Of a stretch of DNA of 5,732 bases, positions 1-5,699 are shown piece after piece (position 1 is the stretch's first letter; each line of letters begins with the position of its first letter). A program made the translations under genes and the position numbers. The notes under the pieces are model-generated. The model made no database searches. It had not been told where the DNA came from and saw nothing but the letters and a program-made list of their open reading frames with translations. Source of the stretch: Calidifonticultor sp964387355 (GTDB lineage: Bacteria; Actinomycetota; Humimicrobiia; Humimicrobiales; Humimicrobiaceae); the NCBI GenBank assembly GCA_964387355.1, contig CAYLWJ010000183.1, positions 1 through 5,732 of the forward strand, given 5' to 3'.

Positions 1-18
1 CTTTATAAGTTTATAAAG
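1..18. repeat. A/T inverted repeat at window edge
   Basis: Perfect 8-base arms CTTTATAA and TTATAAAG are separated by GT. The element sits at the window edge, so it may be longer. It could be the stem of a terminator for an upstream gene, but only four T residues follow before A-rich sequence, so that reading is weak. In DNA this rich in A and T such a palindrome may also be chance. Confidence 0.35.
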
Positions 19-22
19 TTTT

Positions 23-88
23 AAAAAATTTAATAAAAATTTAATAATACATAATTGACTTAAAAAATTAATTATATTAAGTTAAAAT
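23..88 (+). promoter_or_regulatory. Possible promoter region of the solenoid gene
   Basis: A TTGACT hexamer at 55-60 matches a sigma-70 type -35 box. Just upstream, AAAAATTTAATAA occurs twice with an 11-base period (24-36 and 35-47). This gives A-tracts in helical phase, as in UP elements or bent DNA. The -10 is the weak point: nothing good lies 16-18 bases downstream, and the best hexamer, TAAAAT at 83-88, is 22 bases away. The region is a plausible promoter, but its exact boxes are not established. Confidence 0.25.
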
Positions 89-143
89 ACTTAATTGTAT
101 TATTTAAAAAAAACTTAACAAAATTATTAAAGTTTAACAAAAT

Positions 144-149
144 GGAGGT
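144..149 (+). promoter_or_regulatory. Strong Shine-Dalgarno site of the solenoid gene
   Basis: GGAGGT lies 8 bases before the ATG at 158. It decides the start: a nearer ATG at 153 is only 3 bases from the site and would run ATG-AAA-TGA, ending on a stop that overlaps the chosen start. Confidence 0.85.
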
Positions 150-157
150 AAAATGAA

Positions 158-1423
158 ATGAGAAAAGTTAGGCTAGTGGGGTTTTTATCAATTGTAATTG
201 TCATTGTGTTTTTTTCGTCTGTACCATTTCTTTTTGGATTTACTGCTAAAAGCGGTGAAAATTTAACTATTAAAGAAGACATTGTAGATGATCTTTATAT
301 TGCCGGAAACAATGTGGTAGTTAGTGGTAAAGTAGACGGAGACTGCATTGCAGCTGGCGGTGAAGTAAGTTTTAGTGGTAATATTTCTCAGGATTTAGTT
401 GCTGCAGGTGGAAATATTGATATTTCTGGAAATGTTGGAGATGATATACGAACTGCTGGGGGAACAATTAAAGTAAGTGGCAGATCTGGTGGTGATTTGG
501 TAATTGCAGGTGGTCAAATAAAAATTTATGATGGTGCTGTAATAGAAGGCGATTTAGTGGCAATGGGCAGCAACATTTACATTGCTGGAGAAGTTAAAGG
601 AAAAGTAATTGCTTCAGGTGGTCAGATTGATATTTTAGGCAAAGTTGGAAATGGTGTAGAAATAAAAAATGCTGGTAAATTAAGTATTTTTGAAAGTGCA
701 GATATAACTGGCGATATTAATTATTCTTCATTAGAAAAAGCCGTTATTTCTGAAAATGCAAAGATTTCAGGAAACATTAATTTTACACAAATTGAAAAGC
801 CTAAAAAAGAATTTAAGTTTGGTCAATTAGAAGGCTTTAAAGGCTTAGGTCTTTTTGGTATGCCTTTTGGATTTCTTGGTCTTATCTTAGGTATATCTGT
901 TGTTGCACGAGTTATTATGTTCATTAGTCTTTTTGCTTTAGGAATTATAATACTAGCAATCATTCCAAAAGTTTTTGATAAATTTAACAATAGGATGAAG
1001 GGTGGTTTTGGATATTGTGTAGCAGGTGGTGCAATTATTCTATTTGGAGTTCCAATTGCAGTGGTGGCTATTTTAACAATTAGCTTAATTATATTATTTA
1101 CAGCTATTGGAGCATCTGTAAGTTTGATGTTAATTTTAATATCAGCATTAATTTTAATTTTATATTTTATATTGGTTTATATAAGTATTTTGTTTTTAAG
1201 TTATTTACTAGGCAAAACAATTTTATCTAAATCTAAATTGAACTTTGAAAAATATGGCTGGAAAGTTCTTGCTCTATTTATCGGACTTGCAATCATAATG
1301 CTTGTTTGTGCAATTCCAATTGTAGGAGGATTTGCTCGATTTGCAGCAATTCTTTTTGGTTTAGGTGGGATAGTTATGATTATAAAAGACTGGCTTTGGC
1401 AATTTAAAGAAATAAAAAAATAG
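158..1423 (+). CDS. Membrane-anchored bactofilin-like beta-solenoid protein
   Basis: The 421-residue product has three parts. Residues 1-30 are a signal sequence (basic K3/R5, hydrophobic core about 7-28, possible cleavage near A30). Residues 45-209 carry about nine tandem repeats of mostly 17 residues (later ones 19-20), each roughly D-L-V-x-A-G-G-x-I-x-I-S-G-x-V-x-G, expected to fold as a right-handed beta-solenoid like bactofilin (polymer-forming cytoskeletal) domains. Residues 235-410 are strongly hydrophobic, about six to eight membrane helices with short charged turns (K271-K281, K354-K369), ending in a short basic tail. Seen: repeats, signal and membrane segments. Known: classical bactofilins are cytoplasmic scaffolds without signal peptides. 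Inferred: here the solenoid is outside the membrane, possibly an envelope scaffold. The substrate or partner is unknown. It appears monocistronic, with its own ribosome site and terminator. Function beyond the fold is not claimed. Confidence 0.8.
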   Translation: MRKVRLVGFLSIVIVIVFFSSVPFLFGFTAKSGENLTIKEDIVDDLYIAGNNVVVSGKVDGDCIAAGGEVSFSGNISQDLVAAGGNIDISGNVGDDIRTAGGTIKVSGRSGGDLVIAGGQIKIYDGAVIEGDLVAMGSNIYIAGEVKGKVIASGGQIDILGKVGNGVEIKNAGKLSIFESADITGDINYSSLEKAVISENAKISGNINFTQIEKPKKEFKFGQLEGFKGLGLFGMPFGFLGLILGISVVARVIMFISLFALGIIILAIIPKVFDKFNNRMKGGFGYCVAGGAIILFGVPIAVVAILTISLIILFTAIGASVSLMLILISALILILYFILVYISILFLSYLLGKTILSKSKLNFEKYGWKVLALFIGLAIIMLVCAIPIVGGFARFAAILFGLGGIVMIIKDWLWQFKEIKK

Positions 1424-1436
1424 GAAAAATAAAATA

Positions 1437-1520
1437 ATACATAAAATGCATAACCTACTTAGAATGCATAAAAGACTATAGTAATGCATAAGTAATGTAT
1501 AAAAGTCTAAAGTAGCATAA
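1437..1520 (+). repeat. Cluster of degenerate ATGCATAA repeats in the 3' region
   Basis: Between the solenoid stop codon and its terminator the octamer ATGCATAA occurs exactly at 1446, 1464 and 1484. Close variants are ATACATAA at 1437, ATGTATAA at 1495 and AGCATAA at 1514. Several copies continue as AAAAG and are preceded by TAGTA/TTAGA-like bases, giving an imperfect unit of about 18-20 bases. The last copy runs straight into the terminator stem. No open frame covers it. It would be transcribed as an untranslated tail of the mRNA; its role is unknown. Confidence 0.6.
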
Positions 1521-1560
1521 AAGCCCTGAAATTTTGTATTTTAAAAATCAGGGCTTTTTT
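1519..1560 (+). terminator. Rho-independent terminator, possibly bidirectional
   Basis: The 11-base arms AAAAGCCCTGA (1519-1529) and TCAGGGCTTTT (1548-1558) pair perfectly around an 18-base A/T loop and end in a T run at 1555-1560. It is placed to end the solenoid transcript. The opposite strand has only UUUU after the stem, but it is the best hairpin downstream of the convergent ferredoxin gene, so it may serve both. Confidence 0.85.
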
Positions 1561-1574
1561 AAATTAATTCTAAT

Positions 1575-1624
1575 TAAGTTAAATCTAATTAAATTTATTT
1601 AATTTAACTTATTTTTTATTTTTT
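1575..1624 (+). terminator. Second A/T hairpin with T tract (weak backup terminator)
   Basis: Arms TAAGTTAAAT (1575-1584) and ATTTAACTTA (1602-1611) pair perfectly. An inner TAAAT/ATTTA stem and a 5-base bulge lie between them. The hairpin is followed by 13 bases that are all T except one A (1612-1624). Placement just after the main hairpin suggests a tandem + strand terminator, but the stem contains only one G-C pair. Confidence 0.4.
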
Positions 1625-1659
1625 AGATCTCTTATAAAAGAGAAATTTTTAAAATTAAA

Positions 1660-1851
1660 TTACTCAGCTGAAATTGCTTCAGATGGACAGCTTTCTACAG
1701 CTTCTTGAATACACTCTTCATCATAATCATCATAATCTGTTTTAATTACAACAGCAACATCTTTGTCTTCATCAACTTTAAATATGTCAGGGCAAGTTTC
1801 TTCACATAATCCACAACCAGTACAAAGTTCTTCATCAATTCTTACTTCCAT
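1660..1851 (-). CDS. Small single-cluster [4Fe-4S] ferredoxin
   Basis: This 63-residue acidic protein is a soluble one-electron carrier of anaerobic metabolism. C10, C13, C16 (CTGCGLC) and C55 (SCP) match the four ligands of a single [4Fe-4S] cluster. C20 and C47 match the positions that form a disulfide in Thermotoga maritima and Desulfovibrio gigas ferredoxins, whose second cluster site is lost. The N-terminus (xVRxDxxxCxGCGxCExxCPDxF) and the C-terminal SCPxxAIS resemble the Thermotoga protein closely from memory. The region between C20 and C47 is about four residues longer and contains an acidic DYDDYDE stretch built from a 9-base duplication. A good ribosome site supports the start. Redox partners cannot be named, because the neighbours are not oxidoreductases. 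The gene appears to be its own transcription unit, 477 bases beyond the upstream same-strand gene. Confidence 0.95.
   Translation of the reverse strand: MEVRIDEELCTGCGLCEETCPDIFKVDEDKDVAVVIKTDYDDYDEECIQEAVESCPSEAISAE
1718..1735 (-). repeat. In-frame 9-base tandem repeat inside the ferredoxin gene
   Basis: On the + strand TCATCATAA occurs twice in tandem. On the coding strand it gives DYD-DYD (residues 39-44), inside the segment that is longer than in the Thermotoga-type ferredoxin. Confidence 0.75.
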
Positions 1852-1855
1852 TTAA

Positions 1856-1862
1856 CTTCCTT
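1856..1862 (-). promoter_or_regulatory. Shine-Dalgarno site of the ferredoxin gene
   Basis: On the - strand AAAGGAAG precedes the ATG, with the GGA core 6 bases from the start codon. It confirms the start at 1851. Confidence 0.7.
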
Positions 1863-2293
1863 TCTTTTAGTTACTTTTAACTTACTTTGGTTTGATAAGC
1901 CATTCTGCAATAAAAAATTAAAAATTAATATTTTTAAATTAAAACAAATCCAACTATAAACTAATAAACTTTAAATTAAATTAAATTAAGTTTTAAATTA
2001 GCTAAGACTAAAACTTTGTATTTAATTATATTTAATTGTTTTGTTTTTATATAGCAAATCAAAGTGAAATATACAAGATTTTTTTTGTTAATTCAACAAT
2101 AATTTTAGATAATTTAAATATTGAAATAAGAATATTGAAATGAAAATAAAAAAACTTATATGATTAATTTTTATAATTTACTTTTTAAGTTTTAAGAAAA
2201 TAATTTAATGTTTTAATTTATTACTTATGAATAAACAGAGATTGTTAAAGTTTTTCTTTTTAGAAAAATATAATTAATTTAAATAGATAGTAA

Positions 2294-2320
2294 TATCTTA
2301 TTAGATTGGTATCTTATTAG
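2294..2320. repeat. 11-base direct repeat after the propeller gene
   Basis: TATCTTATTAG occurs at 2294-2304 and 2310-2320 with a 16-base period, starting 9 bases beyond the propeller stop codon. On the - strand transcript it reads CTAATAAGATA twice. No function can be assigned. Confidence 0.6.
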
Positions 2321-2328
2321 CATTTTGG

Positions 2329-3816
2329 TTAATATAGTGGGTTTTCAAACCAAACAACAGATATTATTGATCTTAACCTGTTGAATTCCTCACAGTTTGC
2401 AACAATGTCGAGGTCTCCATCTTTATCAAGGTCAATGGGGATTATTTGATCCCATTTTTCACCATTGAATTTACCCAACCCTAAAAAACCACTTCCCCAT
2501 TTTATTACATGGGTAAGCCATTTGCCTTTATCATTTTCCATCCAGAAAATAGCTGCTTTATCTTTAGGCAGTTTACCATTTTTATGTATAAGCGCACCAA
2601 TAATGTCAGGGCTACCATCATTATTAATATCAGCTATTTTAAGAGCTCTTGAAGGCCATTGGGCAATTACAGGCTTTTCAATTTTTTTTAAAATAAATTT
2701 AACATTGTTGTTTTTATTACCACAATTGAAAAAAACATAAATATATTTTTCAGTGTGAACTATTATATCGTTTAGGTTATCTTTGTTTAGATCATAAATT
2801 GCAATCTGCTCTTTTGTATAGAACTCATCACCCCTGTAAATTTCATTAATCTCCCATTCATTATAAATATTAATATTTTTAGGATTCTTATACCAAACGA
2901 TTTTTTCTGAGTTTTTGGGTGTATCCCAATCTGAATTACAAAGTACTATATCGAAATAACCGTCATTATCAATGTCGCCAAATTCAAAACCATGGCCGCT
3001 TTCAATATCTTTATCAATTATATGCATATTCCATAAAGCAACATTTCTGCAGTTTTTACCGGGATTTTCAAACCATCTAAGTCCTGCATATGTTAAAGAC
3101 TTAAATCCTTGTGTTCCTGCAATTCTTGAAGCTCTACCTCCAGCTACTATGTCTAGGTCCCCGTCTGAATCAATATCATAAGCTTTTACATAGTGAAAAT
3201 GCAGTCTGTCAGATGCAGCAGGTAGAGAAACAGCATCAGAGTATCCGAAACCGCCACTCAACATTTTATGATCTAATATTCTGCCACCCCATATTATTTT
3301 TATTCCTGAAGGGTTTTTGGTGTGTTCAACACCATGAGCAATAATAATTTCTGAAAAGCCATCATCATCTAAATCAGCAAAAGTGCTACTTTCAGCATTT
3401 GGTATAACTGCAACATCAATATAATCCCAGTATCTATATGAATATTTTTCTTTAAGCTTATCTGGACCAGGATTTAAAGCAATTCTTATTCTTCCTTTAA
3501 ATTCATAATTTGTAAGGAAATCATAATAACCATCATCATTTACATCTGCCATGCTTAATCCATTAGGCAACCAATCACCAGGATTGTCCACAGGGTGCAT
3601 ATTCCACTGAAAACTTTGACAGCAATTACTTTCATTAAGATACAGGGATAATGAACCTTTTGGCCTGTAAGGTAAATTTATTCCCATTAAAAAATCATAT
3701 AGGTAAAAAAAAGAGACAACCGATGCTGGCAATAATATTGTTACTATAAATAAAATATAGCAAGTTTTTTTTAAAGATTCTTTAAAACTTGTAATTTTAA
3801 ATAAATTTGTTATCAT
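2329..3816 (-). CDS. Membrane-anchored seven-repeat FG-GAP/VCBS beta-propeller protein
   Basis: The product has 495 residues. A hydrophobic stretch at about 19-41 after K16/K17 is a signal anchor or uncleaved signal peptide, with no clear cleavage site. The rest should lie outside the membrane. Seven DxDxDGxxD-type motifs start at D91, D148, D214, D281, D342, D396 and D462, 54-67 residues apart. This is the pattern of a seven-bladed propeller with a calcium loop in each blade (FG-GAP/VCBS family, integrin-alpha-like). The fifth copy (DLNKDNLND) has lost its glycine, and the second ends in E156 instead of D. WFENP/WYKNP and WNMHxxD strand motifs recur between blades. No catalytic domain is visible, so binding or adhesion is more likely than catalysis, but a lyase-like role cannot be excluded. 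The ATG is the first codon after an in-frame TAA and keeps the anchor, although it has no Shine-Dalgarno site. The gene is less AT-rich than its flanks. Confidence 0.85.
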   Translation of the reverse strand: MITNLFKITSFKESLKKTCYILFIVTILLPASVVSFFYLYDFLMGINLPYRPKGSLSLYLNESNCCQSFQWNMHPVDNPGDWLPNGLSMADVNDDGYYDFLTNYEFKGRIRIALNPGPDKLKEKYSYRYWDYIDVAVIPNAESSTFADLDDDGFSEIIIAHGVEHTKNPSGIKIIWGGRILDHKMLSGGFGYSDAVSLPAASDRLHFHYVKAYDIDSDGDLDIVAGGRASRIAGTQGFKSLTYAGLRWFENPGKNCRNVALWNMHIIDKDIESGHGFEFGDIDNDGYFDIVLCNSDWDTPKNSEKIVWYKNPKNINIYNEWEINEIYRGDEFYTKEQIAIYDLNKDNLNDIIVHTEKYIYVFFNCGNKNNNVKFILKKIEKPVIAQWPSRALKIADINNDGSPDIIGALIHKNGKLPKDKAAIFWMENDKGKWLTHVIKWGSGFLGLGKFNGEKWDQIIPIDLDKDGDLDIVANCEEFNRLRSIISVVWFENPLY

Positions 3817-3949
3817 TTCTTATAGGTTTTTTAAATTTAATTTTTAAATATATTATTAAAAATTTAATTAAATAATAATTATTAAATATTTAATAGTATT
3901 GTTTAAAGTTAAATAATTTTAAAACACAATTAAAATTATTTAAATTATT
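3817..3949. promoter_or_regulatory. Divergent A/T-only intergenic region
   Basis: This region separates the start codons of the propeller gene (-) and the c-di-GMP gene (+), so both promoters are expected here. It is almost free of G and C. It contains overlapping 12-base palindromes (3873-3884 and 3882-3893), a 9-base-arm inverted repeat (3839-3847 with 3856-3864) and a 14-base-arm inverted repeat next to the + strand start. No convincing -35/-10 pair is visible, and neither gene has a Shine-Dalgarno site. That both are regulated together is an inference from position. Confidence 0.5.
3909..3943. repeat. 14-base inverted repeat just before the c-di-GMP gene
   Basis: Arms TTAAATAATTTTAA (3909-3922) and TTAAAATTATTTAA (3930-3943) are perfect reverse complements around the 7-base AACACAA. 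The element ends 6 bases before the ATG at 3950. It could be a dimeric repressor operator or, if transcribed, a hairpin next to the start codon. The arms contain no G or C, so chance is a real alternative. Confidence 0.55.
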
Positions 3950-5539
3950 ATGAATGAAATTGAGAGCAATAATAACTCAAATTCATACAAAACCCCATAC
4001 AAATCCTTAGATAATTCTTTGAATGATACCAATGTGCTTTCTTTGGATTTTTTTTGTAATTTTATTAATCTCATTGATGATGCAATAATAATTTCTAATA
4101 AGGATAAAAAAATTATTTACATAAACAAATCTGCAGAGCAAATGTTTAAATGTTTGCCAAGTGAATTTTTAAATAATTCAATTTATGCTATTTTTAAAAA
4201 ATATTTGAGAAAAAATAATTTTAAAATTTCTAAAAACGCTAGTTCTAATAATTCTAATAATAAATCTGGCAATAGTAATTTAGAAATAGAAATTGATGAT
4301 GTCAATAATATAATAGAACATTGTGTAAAGTCTCAAGAAAAAATTATAGAAAAAGTTTGTGATAAATATAACTCTGAAATTATAATAGAGTTATCAATTA
4401 AAAAATATGAAGAGTTAAATAATCAATACTATATTTTCATATTAAGAGACATTTCAAGTAAGATATTTAATGAAAATAAGTTAAAATATTTAAGCTTTCA
4501 TGATAGGCTCACAGGTCTATACAACAGGTCATATTTTGAGGAGGAGCTTAGGCGCTTAAACACTTCAAGGCAGCTTCCACTGAGCATAATAATTGGAGAC
4601 ATTGATGGCTTAAAGCTTGTAAATGATGCATTTGGATATAAAGCAGGTGACAAAGTTTTAAAGAGTTTTTCAAAACTTTTAAAGAGTTCATGCAGAGCAG
4701 AGGATGTGCTGGCAAGGTGGGGCGGTGATGAATTTGTAATATTGCTACCTAAAACCAACGAGGAAAGTGTTTTAGAAATTGTCCAAAGAATTGAAAAACA
4801 GACTAAAAGGTCAGAGCACAGTGAAATACCATTTAGCATTTCCCTTGGTTATGCTGTTAAAAAAAGTTCTGATCAGCTTATATATGAAGTGATTAAAAAA
4901 GCTGAGAATTTAATGAAAAAAAATAAGTTAATGCAAAGTAAAAAAGTATCAGACGAGATTATTTCTTTTTTAAAAAAACAGTTAAATCAAAAAAGTGGAA
5001 ATTCAGATGAAATTTTTACAAGAATTAAAAATTTGGCATTAGAGTTTGGCAAAGAACTTCGTCTTACAAAGGAACAGCTAGATAAGCTTTTGCTAGTTGC
5101 TGAATATTTTGATGTTGGAAAAGTAGTAATTAAGAAAAATATATTAAAGAAACGAACAATATTAGAGGAAGATGAGTGGCAGGTAATGAAAATGCACCCT
5201 GAAATAGGTTATAAAATTACAAAATCTTCAACAACTTTAGCTCATATTGCTGATGATATATTAGCACATCATGAAAATTGGGATGGCAGTGGTTATCCAT
5301 ATGGTATAAAAGCAAGCAATATCCCACTAAATGCAAGAATTATTGCAATAATAGAGGCATATGATGCTATGACCAATGGAAGAAGTCATAAAAAACCTAT
5401 TTCAAAAGAAAAAGCATTGCAAGAGTTAAAAAAACTTTCAAAAATACAATTTGACCCTAAACTTGTAAATAAATTTATCTCTATGATAAATAAAAAAGAT
5501 AATTGTTTAAGTTTATTTCAGATTTCTAGCATTATATGA
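3950..5539 (+). CDS. PAS-GGDEF-HD-GYP cyclic-di-GMP signalling protein
   Basis: The 529-residue product lacks membrane segments and should be cytoplasmic. A PAS sensor domain spans about 34-172 (LIDDAIIISN, YINKSAEQMF, then ILRDIS at 164-169), interrupted by an Asn/Ser-rich loop at 97-110. The GGDEF diguanylate cyclase domain (about 178-326) begins with HDRLTGLYNR and has DIDGLKLVND at 217-226, an intact GGDEF at 258-262 and an RxxD inhibitory site (R249, D252) exactly five residues upstream. The HD-GYP domain (about 350-515) keeps K391, H416 (HPEIG), H440-H441, GSGYP at 446-450 and D472, but the canonical HD reads F387-D388 and the earlier ligand histidine aligns with I355. Inference: it makes c-di-GMP under PAS and feedback control, and the HD-GYP half is probably weak or binding-only. 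The PAS ligand is unknown. The ATG follows an in-frame TAA (3941) and has no Shine-Dalgarno site. GC content jumps over the GGDEF part. Confidence 0.9.
   Translation: MNEIESNNNSNSYKTPYKSLDNSLNDTNVLSLDFFCNFINLIDDAIIISNKDKKIIYINKSAEQMFKCLPSEFLNNSIYAIFKKYLRKNNFKISKNASSNNSNNKSGNSNLEIEIDDVNNIIEHCVKSQEKIIEKVCDKYNSEIIIELSIKKYEELNNQYYIFILRDISSKIFNENKLKYLSFHDRLTGLYNRSYFEEELRRLNTSRQLPLSIIIGDIDGLKLVNDAFGYKAGDKVLKSFSKLLKSSCRAEDVLARWGGDEFVILLPKTNEESVLEIVQRIEKQTKRSEHSEIPFSISLGYAVKKSSDQLIYEVIKKAENLMKKNKLMQSKKVSDEIISFLKKQLNQKSGNSDEIFTRIKNLALEFGKELRLTKEQLDKLLLVAEYFDVGKVVIKKNILKKRTILEEDEWQVMKMHPEIGYKITKSSTTLAHIADDILAHHENWDGSGYPYGIKASNIPLNARIIAIIEAYDAMTNGRSHKKPISKEKALQELKKLSKIQFDPKLVNKFISMINKKDNCLSLFQISSII
4243..4260 (+). 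repeat. In-frame 9-base tandem repeat inside the PAS loop
   Basis: TTCTAATAA occurs twice in direct tandem and encodes the SNN-SNN part (residues 99-104) of the Asn/Ser-rich loop. Copy-number change would keep the reading frame. Confidence 0.7.
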
Positions 5540-5559
5540 TTATATGTTAATTTATTTTA

Positions 5560-5584
5560 AGTTATAGCTTACATAACTAGTTAT
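5560..5584. repeat. Overlapping inverted repeats after the c-di-GMP gene
   Basis: AGTTAT (5560-5565) pairs with ATAACT (5573-5578) around a 7-base loop. ATAACT is also the left half of a perfect 12-base palindrome ATAACTAGTTAT (5573-5584), so two structures compete. There is no T run, so this is not a standard terminator. It could be an operator for a gene beyond the window or a weak 3' end structure. Confidence 0.4.
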
Positions 5585-5661
5585 TATAATATGAACTAAT
5601 TTAAAGATAGATTTATAGACAGATTAAATAATTATTGAAATACTATTACTATATTATATAC

Positions 5662-5699
5662 TACCGATTTATACCAATTAATTATATACCAATTATTTA
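5662..5699. repeat. Tandem 15-base repeat with TACC(A/G)ATT core
   Basis: TATACCAATTAATTA (5670-5684) is followed directly by TATACCAATTATTTA (5685-5699), identical at 14 of 15 positions. A third core, TACCGATT, lies at 5662-5669, so the core recurs at 5662, 5672 and 5687. The rest of 5540-5732 shows no gene, only A/T-rich DNA with a weak AGA(T/C)AGATT repeat at 5605 and 5617. Confidence 0.6.

Larger units (their letters stand above)
1852..2328. other. Gene-free A/T-rich stretch between propeller and ferredoxin genes
   Basis: These 477 bases hold no credible gene on either strand. The ferredoxin promoter should lie here. The best - strand candidate is only weak (TTGGAT at 1953-1948, 17 bases, TATTAA at 1930-1925). 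A perfect TATAAT on the - strand at 2030-2025 has no -35 at normal spacing. I see no G/C-stem hairpin with a U run after the propeller gene. A 7-base-arm A/T hairpin at 2251-2268 lacks a - strand T tract. Short direct repeats are present: AATATTGAAAT at 2117 and 2131, and the 11-mer at 2294 and 2310. Confidence 0.6.

Noticed and set aside
142..161. Tiny frames ATG-GAG-GTA-AAA-TGA (142) and ATG-AAA-TGA (153) before the solenoid start
   Set aside because: The first overlaps the ribosome site itself and the second is only 3 bases from it. The ATG at 158 has ideal spacing, so these are probably chance, although the stop-start overlap is noted.
1437..1520. CRISPR array
   Set aside because: The repeats are only 7-8 bases, degenerate and irregularly spaced at 9-20 bases, with no spacers of normal size and no cas genes.
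1628..1643. TCTCTT-ATAA-AAGAGA hairpin next to the ferredoxin stop codon
   Set aside because: On the ferredoxin strand it is followed by an A-rich, not T-rich, tail, so it does not fit an intrinsic terminator. It may still protect the 3' end.
2085..2099. TTGTT-AATTC-AACAA inverted repeat
   Set aside because: The arms are 5 bases in very AT-rich DNA, with no T tract on the relevant strand. Chance is likely.
2227..2277. 16-codon + strand frame in the gene-free stretch
   Set aside because: It has no ribosome site and no recognisable pattern. Frames of this length are expected by chance.
2465..3344. Three + strand open frames (2465-2740, 2972-3181, 3111-3344) opposite the propeller gene
   Set aside because: They lie fully antisense to a gene with clear repeat structure, have no recognisable domains or ribosome sites, and overlap each other.
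4498..4839. - strand 113-residue open frame
   Set aside because: It is antisense to the conserved GGDEF domain, and its composition simply mirrors that gene.
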